From: Clavelina lepadiformis | Taxonomy: Eukaryota; Chordata; Ascidiacea; Aplousobranchia; Clavelinidae | NCBI RefSeq assembly: GCF_947623445.1 | Contig: NC_135242.1 | Location: 7,068,001-7,132,000 of the forward strand | DNA: 64,000 nt | Direction: 5' to 3' | Shown: positions 49,313 through 61,900 of the stretch, in pieces | Numbering within the stretch: position 1 is the stretch's first letter | How the letters are laid out: the number at the start of each line of letters is the position of its first letter | The notes under the pieces: model-generated | The model's input: the letters and a program-made list of their open reading frames with translations, nothing else | The model's database searches: none | Told to the model about the DNA's origin: nothing | Made by a program: the position numbers and the translations under genes

Positions 49313-52300
49313 GTTTGTAGCTGTATTTTTTCGTAAAATGGGAAAAACGTTTTTGCGTATTTGTTTTGATTAACGTTGTTAATGATACAGTTGCCACTTT
49401 CAAGGTATGTAGCATAAAACATAAAATTGATAGCACACGAGGCATGTCTGAATATTTCCATAAATGCATCATGCGTCATATATCAGCCCGATATGAAAAT
49501 ATATATTCCTTGCTGTGACCACAAAATTTATAGTTTATTCAATATTTCGCTATCGCGGTAAAAAATCCGTAGAAATATTGCAGTTGTGATTGCGCAATTT
49601 TAGGTCTTTAAACCAAACGGACAGCAGTGACCGCTATACATATTCCTTTACCAGGCGCATAACATGTGTTTTGATTTTAAGAAATAGCAATCTGTGCGCT
49701 TGTTGGTCTTGCTCATAGGTCCCCCGCGTAGTAGGAGCAAGTCAGTTTGTCAATCGTCTGCTTTGTCTTATAAAGGCGGTGGTTGATCGCGACCTACTAT
49801 GTCGACATCGCTTCATCAGCGTTGGTTTTTCAAAGTTCTCTTCTTCAAACACAGGTTTTGTTGTAGTCTAATACTTTGACTTTTACCGGACGTCTGTGGT
49901 ATACGGGATAAGACAAAACTAAAACCAAGTGGCGGGTAACGGTTTAGAATTCGGAACGCAAATGTTGAAGACGAAGCACTTGGAAGTCGTTTGTCAACAA
50001 TAGTAATACCTTCTCGTCTCTCTGGCTTATTATAAAGTCAGCGCAGAGCTCGAACAATCGCGCACTAGACAAAGCCAGACCCAAAACCATGTAGACGAAG
50101 TTCAGAATAGGCCTCTGGCTATCAGACAAAAACACAAGAATAATTGCAGGCTGAGACTTGCTGTTACGAGATGGTATTAAAATTAAGGGTTTTACATGGT
50201 AGTGGTTGGAGCCGATAAGGAATGGAATGTGTGCAGAGATGAAATGGAGCGTATCAAACAAACAGGAAAGCCACATAGCACGATACCGAGGTGCGGTTAC
50301 TTCGGTAATGCAGTGAAATTGTTAACACGCTGTTCAGTTATTTGGAAAACTTTTTATGCCATTAAGATTAATCGATCGTACGTAGAGGAAATCGTGCTCA
50401 GCGAAGTGATATTGTAATGTAAATAACGCCTCACTGTACAGTGAATTTTATGCAGGTATTTTAAAGGTTTTACCCCGTCTCAAATTGCTTGAATTAGGTT
50501 GCATTCTAAGCTTGTGTTAAACTTGTATAAGGCGTACATGATATAAAAAAACGTAAATAATCCGCTTATAGGCAAACAAATTAGCGTGCAAAAAAGATTA
50601 TTAGCTGTAAGAAATTAGAATGACAACAGAGCTATGAAAAAGAAATTTTGAAGCAAAATTATTATTATCTATATAGTCGTTAATATTTCGTAAACACTTG
50701 AGTAGCTTTACTAAAAGTTAATAAGGACATGCTTGGTTGACTAAGCGATAAAAATAAGTTCTTATATAAAAACAATGCAAACCGCAGAAAATCGCGTCTG
50801 GCCTACAACCATAAATAAATCATCATCTTGCTGTAATTTGATGAAGCGATCGAGTTAATCCTCCACCAAGTGGAAACTAAAAAGATTAGATTTCAGTGAT
50901 GCGGTAATTTCCATTGCAAAAATTCCTGGCGCAACCATTAAGTTAAAAGTTTAATACGCAAAACTTGTCTTTTGCATTTGTCGGACGAAGTATATTGTGT
51001 AATGCATTATCATTAACATTAATTTTTATAGAAGCAACCAGGAAGAAGCATCAAACTTAGCTTTTCACGCTTTTAGTCGGACATTTATACATAAAAATTT
51101 ATTTTTTAGAACTGTCAACTGGGTCCGCAACTATGGTGTTTTAATGGAGCGATGTGTCACCCTAAACGTCGCTGTTTTATGTTTTATACACGTCTACGTA
51201 GATCGTCGTTTTTATCCGCATTTGTCTCCTACATTTCCACACCTTTGTGTTGATCTGTCGCCTGACCTATTTATCGAAGGCAAATACACCGTCATCCTGC
51301 CATTTGGTTGAACACTTTTTGGTGTCTGTTTTAATGATTAAACGCTTAATCATGCGCATTTAAGAATCTATTATCTGTACGCACGCGACAGGCTCAGCCA
51401 GAGTTTGCCAAGTAAATAGAGACGTTTTGAGATTTCAAATTCTTATCACATGCGTTTGTCTATCACTATTGCGAGAAAGATGTAACAACGTGCCCCGTTA
51501 TCAGTACGTTTCCGCCATCTTGGCAGTTATCGATCTGCCAATTTATATGCTTTTGTGTGCACTCTGTTGCTGTTTCATCGGAAATTACAATTCCAATTTC
51601 CATCGGAATTTCCAGTGCTGACAATAAAGTGTTGTCAGTTTGTTATTGAATTGTTAAACCAGAAAATCACTATTAAATTTTGACCATTAACTTCCGATAT
51701 TATTGTCCATGTTTCCATCAATATGACTCAGTAATTCAAAATTTCATGTCCACCAAAGTAGGTCAGTATCTGTCGCAAATGTCATTTTATGACAGGATGT
51801 TTTTTAACTAAGTCGAACCCAGTTCACTTTTCTAGTGTAGAATGCCAAAAGAATTGTTCGGATATCAAGCAGTTCCTCTTGCGTAATATACTGGAATATT
51901 TCTGGATAGATTTTTCATCTTTTGTATAGGAGCTGTGAGGTATGTGAAAGTTAACATCGACTTCATGGTGTGAAAGCAATGTTGGGTTTGCCGTTAAGAG
52001 ACAAAGCCCAGTCACCTGATGAGCTGTAATTGTGACGTTTTTTGTGGCGTTGCTGTTTGCTTAGGAGCAGACGCAGTGCTTTGTTTTATTCACGTTTAAG
52101 CAAACGAATACCATTTTGCTCAGTTTGGTTTAAACTAAAATTGGTGTTGTCCGCAAAGGGAGAAATTTAGTTTAAGTTATTTTTTACATTTTTCTGAGAG
52201 GATGAATTTTTAAGTGGGTATAGAGAAGAGATAAAATTAATTTTTAATTCACAAAGAAAAGCAAAAGTTTAAAAGCAGCACAGAGTCAATGCACTTCAAG

Positions 52301-52907
52301 TTCTTTGTTAAAAGTGAAAAGTTAAAAAAGTAATTCGAGCAGCCTAACGATCGCAAATCCTTTATCTTTTTTTCTTGTCCAAACAAGTCGTGTTTTGTTG
52401 CAAATAAGAGCAATTCAGTTTGATTAGGTTGTCAATGAATTTGTCTAACTTTCAGTAAAATGCAATTTGTTAGCATTGTTAAAAACTGATTGCCTTTACC
52501 GTTTTTGGACGTAATTAACCGTCTGATGCTGAAGATACCAGCATTGATGGTTGTACAAGCATGTAAAGGATTCAGTTGTTTCAAATTTGAACTTCGTTAA
52601 AGAACTGTTCGTATAGTAAGATTTCAAAAGCAGGGTTTTTGTTGATATGATTGGCATAAAAATCATACTCCGAATTCGAGATGCTGATAGCTTAGAAGCA
52701 AAAGTTTGCAAAACAAGTTGCTCTAGAAATATTCTCTGAATCTGGTTTATGATGGCTAAATTTTGAATTTGCAGGAAAAATACATATCGTTTATTTTTCC
52801 ACAAAATTAAAATTTTGTTCACGACTTAAGTATAGCATCTCTGTGCACAGATGTTAAGTTATCAGATATCCCCGAACAGCCAAGTTATCATTATTTCCGG
52901 ATAAGCC
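49313..52907. other. Intergenic upstream of the TRPN gene
   Basis: About 3.6 kb. Overlapping frames around 49944-50417 on both strands lack motifs. A TTATAAAGG box lies near 49770. No exon, RNA gene or element end could be supported. Confidence 0.4.
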
Positions 52908-55900
52908 ATGGGAGATAATAAAACAACTGATCCCGGGGGCAACTCCGGTGCCAACATTTCTCAGGAGGAAGTTATCATTCCAACTAAAAAGCCTCCTTTG
53001 TCGAAATCACGCACGGAATTGAGTAAAGCCGGGAAACTAATCAAGCAGGCGACAAGCATCATTGGAAATTCAAAGCCAGGAAAATCTTTGCGTAAAAAGT
53101 CCATTGCAAGCGACACATCTTCCTCCTCTAAAGAGTCGATCATCGCCAGTATTCAAAGTGAGCCTACTCGGGAAACAATTAAGCCTTTGTTGTCACCCAT
53201 TGCGGAGCAGAACGCGTCGGAAGACAACGGGGAAGATGATAAAACATCAGAAAACACATCTGGTGGTGATGCGGACAACGATGATATCAGTGCTTGCAAG
53301 AAAACGGAAAACTCTCCCATTTCTGAGAACTTTCAAGCCTCGTCGGCTCTCCAAAGTCGAGAAAAATTATTGAAAAAATTGTCTGGCCGTTTGTCCGCAT
53401 CGTCTTCATCAGGGTTTACTGCGCGCGAAACGGATGCTACGTCATCGATGACGTCAGCATCATCGCATGGAAGTGTGGCAACGACTTCAACGTCATCGTA
53501 CCCGACAGTTTCCGGACCTTCGCGTACCACACGTTCGGATTCGACCGTTCAAAATCATCCGCCACCTATTTTTCGCCGTACCAGCACCCAGCAGACCTTA
53601 CCTGTAGGTGATGCAAACAGTCGTTTGCTGAAGATGGCGTTGAGCCGAGAATGGTCTCAAATGGAACTCGCACTTCGTTACATGGCTAAATCAGATCCTG
53701 GCCTTTTTGTGGTGGATGATGTGAGTGTTGTGCAGACGGATTCGCCGTAAACAATGAAGCATTTCTAGTTTTGCTTCAACTATTAAATATCCTTCTCATT
53801 TACCCATTCGGTTTTATTTTAACCTGGATATGTTTGTAATTCCAAAAAATTGTTACTTTTTTATATTCATTTGTTCAGGATACCGGAATGAACCCACTCA
53901 TGCTGGCAGCCAGGGACAATCGCATCGGCGTCGTTGAAAGACTCATAGAAATGGGAGTCAACGTAAATGACAGGGCGAGGGTAAGTGCGTGGTTGTCATT
54001 AGTCTCCTTTGTCTTCATTCACCTGTAAGACACTTTTTATGAAAATCTCATAAAAGGTATTGTGCCAATACTTGTTATCGTAAAATGTCACGCAATTGAA
54101 TATCGCAGAATAAGCAAGTACAACACTATGACGTATACCGAGAAGAATTCCCAGTTTGTACTTGGCGTTCGCGTTCTATTTCTTTTTATCTCATTCTCTG
54201 CCTGTTTCAAGGTCATTAATACTTAATATGAGAAAATTTCAGGTCTATACGCAGTTGAATTTAAGAACTTGTTCATCTGGCGCTGAAAACGTGTGTAATG
54301 TCCTCCGTACTGTTATTAATATTTCAATTTAGATTCTTAAACAAAATTTGATACAGAACAAACTGATCCCACGTAACTACGTCAAACAAAAAACATTTAA
54401 ACGGAGGACTTGTAGCATGAACAAACGTGGTCTACAGTATGCGTTGTTATTCTCATACCCCTTGTGTTACCGCCTGTCAATCAACAGTCGATTTTATACA
54501 TTTATTTTCCGATTTTGCCCGTAAAAAATAAATTTGGAATTGATTCGTTTTAAGGTATTTACATTAACAACAAAGTATTGACGGAGTGGGTTATGGGTAC
54601 ATAAGGGTTTTTAGTGTCAATGCTTCACAAACTATTTACACACTTGGCGTCTTAAAACCGTAAAGATATTTTGTAAATATCACCGACCGTTAATTCAAAA
54701 CACACGAAGCTGAAGCAGAGCAGCATTTTGGCACTTCTATGGATTAATAAACCATGTTTTCCACGCAACGTCAACATTTTTAGTGGAGGCAGGTACACCA
54801 AAATAATATTCTTTTGCGTGATTCAATTCAAACCGGTTTCCAGAGCCTGTTTCAGCGATTTTTATTGCAATATTTGGTACTGAAATCTAAGGATGCTTCA
54901 TGTCAACACAAATGCTTTCGTTTCATCAACTCGGTCCAATTTACGTTTCAAATTCCTGAAAAACATCTCAATACTTTCTTTTCGTATTTGAAATAAAGAG
55001 GCTTATGAACTCCAAAGTGCAACATTTTATTCAATTCTTTAAATATATAGTGCAATCGTTGTAAGAACTCTTTCTAAGCCTGCTGCCGTTTGCTCAGCTA
55101 ACACGAACACTGTTGAATTATGGATATGGGTTTGGTTATATATTAATTCCTCAATAATATTAAACTCAAAACTTGCAGTGTTCGTGACAATTTTTAACCG
55201 TGTTTGAAATCGTTGAAAATGTTTGTTAGAAAACACTTACCATGCATGGTGAAAAGAGTAAACAAAGAAAGTTAGTGATTAATTTTTCTTACAACTGCGG
55301 CGTTTAGGGGTCTTGTGACATTCGTAATAATTAACAGTGGATTTGTGCTGTTTCAGGACGGACAAGCCGCTATTCATTTCGCCGTTGGCAACGGCAGGGA
55401 GGAAATTGTCAATATGTTGGTCAAGAAAAGAGCAGATCTCAACCTTAAAGGAGGAGTTAGTAATTTTCTTATACTAATGCCAATTTTTGGTTGTCATAAC
55501 CACAGGGTTAGCAGTAAAATCAGAGTTAAAGGACTCTAACTTAAGTTCAGTGCGATCATGTAAATTGCATTATCGGCTTTGCATAATACCTTTCTCGGCA
55601 TTGCAACAATATCATATATGTTGATGCAAGCACATTCTCCAATATGGAGAAACGTAAATTTAGAAATAAAAAGAACGTGAATAACCGAAGACCTTACGGG
55701 GTGAGTGAAATACCATGATCGTTTTGTAAACTTAGTTTGGTGAGATTTTAACCTTTATTTTGTCTTTTCGTGATGTTGGCTTGTTAAAAATGATGACATT
55801 TATTAAGAGGCTATATCAAACGCTTACTTTTTGTAGGAAAAGGAAAATCTGCCCTTGCACGTTGCAAGTTCAAGATCTGGAAATAATTCAGTTTCGATTG

Positions 55901-58900
55901 CGCAGACTGTGCTTCGAGCGACCAACAAATCAAAGAGATTGGAGCCAAATAGGGTATTTATATACTCAAATCTTTATCTCACATCTTCCCACATTGCCCT
56001 TTGGCGTTCACTGTCCTTTAAAATGATAAACGCTTAAAATTAGGTGAAGTTATAACCGTATTAATTTCTGTTTAGGACGGCAATATTCCATTGTTTCTCG
56101 CAATTGAAGCCAATAACCAGAGCGCATACAAGGATTTGCTTTCGTCCACCGCTGAAGACCAGCTGCGCTACCAGCATCCCAACACGGGCAGCACAGCTCT
56201 GCACATGGTGTGTGAGAAGAGGGATGCAGAAATGGTCCGGCATTTATGCAAGAAGGGCGCCTTGGTCAATATACAAAACGTGAGTTTTTTTTATAGACTT
56301 CATTTTCTAGTCAGTCTGCTCATGCAACTAAAATCCCAAAAATTCCGAACAAGCACATTGGCGTGGTGATGTGAAATCTGCTTTATGATCTAAAATTGAT
56401 TACCGAGGTACAAATATGTGAAACATCGCGGCGAATGATTTGCCTTAAAAATAAAGCAAGAAATTTTAACACGTAAGCTTAACTGAAATGTTTTATGCAA
56501 TAATAATGGGTAAAGTTTTTAGGTTAAGTATAAATTTATTTTTTTAATAGAAAGAAGGAGTCACTGCCTTGCATGTAGCAGCAACCATGGGCGACCTTTT
56601 GATTGTAGAATGCTTGCTTTCTCATAACGCAAGCCCAGAGTTGTTTAACAAACAACAACGAACGCCGTTGCACGCCGCTGCAGAAAAAGGTAAGTCATTG
56701 AACAAAAACTTTTGCGCTCTTTTGAAAAACTCTGCATTCTGTCAAAATTGCGGCAATACAGAATAACAAACTCAGTTTTGGCTGTTTGTTAGTTTTATTT
56801 AGCTTATTTTAGATTTTGATTTCAACATATGTTATACCTTTCATCCCGATACAGGTCACACAACTGTTGTAGAGTTGATAGCTGAAAGGTTTCCCGAATC
56901 AGTAATGAGAAGAACTCAGGTATCAGCATAAAAGTATCGGACATGTTTATGAAGCAAATTGTAAAAAACGGTTTACTTTAGAGTTTATTCAAACGATTAA
57001 AAGCACCAACTTTTTAGCCTTGCATTTATTTTTTTTCTGCATGGTTTACAGGATGGCAGTACATTAATGCATATTGCTTCTGAGTGTGGCCACCCCGACA
57101 CCACTATCGCATTCCTCAAGAAAGGAGTCCCTCTCCACATGCCAAACAAATCAGGTGACGATTTACTTGCGGTTACCATATCGCAACTTGACAAAGTTTT
57201 CTGTTTAATCAAACCTGTAAAAGCCTTCAAGGAGGTATTTGCTTCGACTACAAAATGTAGCAAACTCAGTGAAATGTTATCGCAAACGTGGCGCTCTATG
57301 TAAAGCGCATATACCAAGGTTCGCAATCAGCATGCTTACCGTTAACGGTATACAAAAGCCATTACCTAGCAGCTGTAGTCCTGTATTTACTTTCTTTTAT
57401 TTCTAACATCTCGATAATAATTAATCCGCCAATAACATATTAATTTATCTCCAGGGGCGGTTTGCTTACATTCAGCGGCAAAAAACAACCATGTTGAAGT
57501 TGTGCGCACCTTACTGATGAAGGGTGCTCGCGTGGATGCAAGAACCAAAGTATGTCGTTAAAATCATAAAATCTATCTTTTATTGTGAAACCGTTACCTA
57601 AATTTACTGGACCACCAAGTGCTTTATAGACTGTAGAAGCATGAAAATAAACCTTTTCTCCCTTAATGGTTAGGACGAACTTACACCACTTCACGTGGCC
57701 GTAAAACATTGCCGCCCTATGGTAGTTCAGATGCTGTTGGGTTTTGGAGCCCCAGTGCAGATTAAAGGAGGAGAGAAACAAGAGACACCATTACATTTAG
57801 CTGCCCAAGTTCCAAACGGTATGTTTTAAAAATGGTTTGATCTTACACTTTGGAAATCTTGTGTGGGCTAACAATAACATAAAGCCAGGAGAAAAAATAA
57901 TGAAAATACAACTATAGCACACGAAGACGCGCTTTATTTTTAGATTACTTTTTAAAGCAGTTAAAACGATATGCTTCATGAAAAGACATGTTTACCCTGC
58001 ATAACAAAAGTAGATACAAATGATGCAATAAATCGATTACTATTTATTACTCACTATAATATAGTATCTTCTTTTTACACTATCCGTTTTGCACATCTAT
58101 TTGATACAACACACGGATAAGTAGCGCCACTTTGCGGTAGTAACGTCACGTTTGTTTTTGTTTCAGGTGAACAAGTTGCTGAAATGTTAATTAAATCTGG
58201 TGCCAACGCAAACTCTGCAAGAGAAGATGGGGAAACTGCAGTGCATATGGCTTCGAGGAAGGGAAACCTGAACACGTTAAAATTACTTCTTGACGAAGAC
58301 GGCGACTGCAGGACTAAGTCAAAAGTAAGCACCATACACCTTACCTGTTGGTAAATTCTATACTATTGAGTAAGGTATGAAGAAGAATAACGGTCTCTTT
58401 TAGGCTGGCGAAAATGCCCTCCACATTGCTGTTCGTCACTGCATGGGGGAGATTGTAAGTCACATGATCAAATTTCTGGAAAAAAAATACTCGAGATACG
58501 AAGCGACAATGTGTATTAACATGGAAAATAAAGTGAGCTGAATCACAAAATTTTGAACAGTTTAAAAATGTTGCACATGCTCGATCTTTTAATTCAATGT
58601 AATGATATAATATATCTTTTAGAAAGCTCTGAAAGAGCTTGAAATAAAATATATGTTGTTGGTATCTTCATTACAATATACAGGAAGGCGAAACGCCGGT
58701 ACATTTAGCGGCGGAACTTACCAAAAGTAGGGCACATTCCGAGAATGAAGAAGTGAAGATTATTTCTATTCTGCTTGATTATGGAGGAGATATTAACATC
58801 TGCACAAAACTAACGCAGGTCTGTTGAAACTCCTTGCCAACAACTCTCAAGATTTGTAAAGTCGCAACTTGTACTTTAATATTCGTATTTGCTGAGAATG

Positions 58901-61900
58901 TTCTATGGTGTTAGCTAAGAGTAAAACCACCCTCGAATATACACAAATATGTGCAGGAAACTCCTCTTCACTACTGTGCGAGGGAAGGCAACAATGATGC
59001 TTTGCAAACATTCCTGGACCACGTTGGAGCTCATCACGAAAAGATGCCATCTATAATTAACCGGCAAGCAAAAGTAATCTTTAATCTACAACTTCATCCA
59101 CTGGCATTTTAAAGTAACCACTCAGAGCTATCGCCATGAATTCAACTTAACTGTTTTTCAACAGAATGGTTGGTCGCCACTTCTATTTGCCAGCGATGAA
59201 GGTAACGAGAAATGCGTTGATGTTCTTCTGCAACACAGCGCAAGGGCAGACGTTTTTGATGAGGTAGGCTTATGTGATGAAGGCTTATACTGTTGTGTAA
59301 ACGGGTTTTGAAAATGTGATGAGCTTGAAGTAAGCCTATCAAAAAACAGCCAAAGCTACCGTGACGCGACACCTAATCGAAAGACACTTTATCGAACGAC
59401 ACTTAATCGAACGACAGTTTATCGAACGACACTTAATCGAACGACAGCTGATCGAAACGACAGCTGATCGAAACGACAGTTGATCGAACGACACTTTATC
59501 GAACCGACAGTTGATCAAACGACACTTTATCAAACCGACAACTGATCAAAGCGACAGTTGATCGAATCGACTGTTGCTTCTCCCGCACACAGTCATAGCA
59601 AAACGTGGCGTACAGTTGCATTGTTTGCTGTAGAAAATTAAAATTTGGTGACTTTTCATAAAAAATGTTCAGCTATCTGTCCATGTTTGTTTGATAAAGT
59701 TGGATTTTGTAATTTTTGAGATATTGTGATATTTATATAATTTTGCTCTCTCCGCATTGAAGCGTAACGTTTTCGTTTACTCATTTACGCACCAATAACT
59801 TGACTAACTATTCTCTTTCGTTCTCTTCTCACAGCGGGGGCGCGGCGTAACAAGAAGAATTTCTAGAAATGTGTCACTTTTAGAAATACCTAATTTACAC
59901 TAAATTCACGTTCTTTAGTTTTACAATTATGATGTATACAGGAAGCCAGATGATGTTTCTACTAACCTGTCAAAATCTCATCAGTCTACGATGCATAGTT
60001 TTCTAGTAATTAACGATTGCAAATGTGTGTGCGGGGTTGGCCACACCTAGTTTTTTTAGTAAACTCGCGAGCCTGGTTAGGATAGGGTTAAAAGATCCAC
60101 AATTTATCGAAACAACTGACGATATGCACTGTTAAAAGCACGACAACTGACGAAGTGCACATTTCAATCGCATTCATTTAATTACAAGTTGTGTGCAATT
60201 GCTCGAAGATAACTTTTTATGTCAATATTCGTTGATTCATAATTTTCGACTATGCCCTTCAGCCGTTGGTTGACAGCGTCGTAGCGCTTCTTCCGAGGTG
60301 GGCCAGCAATTCCAGCACTCAATTGCTCAATTAACATTTCGTTGGAACCTTGTTCCTGATTAATTTTTTTGACGAGTCTGCGAAGCGTCGGATGGGATAT
60401 TGAGACACGCTTGCTGAACGCATTGTGCCATCCTTCAATACTATTATTCGTTCGTGTAAGGTCATCTTGAACCCGGTGGAAGACATTCCAACACCGGATA
60501 GGAAATAGAGGTTGACGACGATTCCTGCGATACAATCGTCCAATCCAAGTAGTTTCGAAATAGTCAATGTATTCAGACAAGTGCTGCTCATCGTCGTCAC
60601 TGAACGTGGCCAGGAAGTCCTCGAACCGTTGTACAACGTCTTCAGGCGGAACGAATGCCAGTGCCTGGAAGCATTTTATGCGAAGTTCTCGGTAACGGTG
60701 TATACGAGTGGCACCGTGCGATTTTCATCGACCAGCGCGTGTATCGTGTACAGCTGGTATCCAAGTGGGGCAACATCAAATGTACCGTCACAAAACCAAT
60801 TAGCGCAGTTGTTCAGTATATCCAGATTCTTTTGAGACGCAAACATATAGAATTCGTTCTCATCGTCTTCCTCGACAACGAAGGCTTCTCCCCTCGGTTT
60901 CACGCGGAGTTCATCCATCAAGTCGTTTCCTTCTGGACATACGCGCTTTCGCTGTATCATCCGCTTTAATTATGTTGCTTTAGGGAGAGCACCAGCGGTA
61001 TATACATCATAATTAGGGCCCGCAAAAGTCAATAAAGTCAAAAATTTTTAAGGACCTCGTCTGACCACGAATCAAAGAATAAAATTGTTTTCAGCACCTA
61101 GGGGATTGTTTCTAAGAAGTTTATAGGTCAAAATAAAGTCAAAATTTTCAATAAAGTCAAAATTTGTCAAAATATGGCTTTTTACAAAGTTTTTGTGTTT
61201 CTTGAGAGTAATTCTTGTAAAAATCCTCGTGGAAGCATTGTAAATCAGGAACTGCGACACAATTAAACCATATTTACCCATAAAAGCAGGAAATAAGTCA
61301 CAATGCCCACTTGGATCAGCAGTAAGTTTTATCGCAAATTGTCCATTGTTTATTCATTGTTACGTATTTAAATAATTCTTATAAAACACTTCCTCTTCAT
61401 AAACGTAGTATTTTCGAAGATCAACAGTTTGGATTTTAGGAATAGCCAACTGACATTCTGTAATACAAAAATGCCCAAGCAAGCTAAATCGTCTTCAGCA
61501 AAAGTTAGACAGATTTGTCGAGATTTTTCTGATGAATTTAATGCAACTCCCCGGGGTGATTTAAGGTGCAATTTTTGCGAGGTTATAGTGAAGTGCGATA
61601 AAAAGTATTTTGTTGAAAGCCACAGGAAAAGTAAACGCCATCAAGCTGGATTGGAGCAACAACAAGCATTCCCTGTTTAATTTGCTGTTTATTAGAATTT
61701 ACCATGCGGATAAAATCGAGGCAAAGTGCCCTTTTCTCAAGGACAAAATAACACAAGCTACCTAAATCTATCGCCAAAAAACACGACGCACTTTTTATAA
61801 TTCATAAAACACCTTGACTTTTCGACAAAATATTATGTTTGGGTAACTGGAGGAAGAACTGTGGCCTCTACAAATAAGCAATGTCGTTAGGTCAAAATAA

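Noticed and set aside
49944-50417. Overlapping 110- and 73-codon frames on opposite strands
   Set aside because: No recognisable domain on either strand and no exon structure around them.
53062-53530. Alternative frames inside TRPN exon 1
   Set aside because: They arise from the Ser-rich repetitive codon use of the true frame.
60512-60969. Plus-strand frames over the MULE
   Set aside because: Shadows of the minus-strand transposase, which carries the family motifs.
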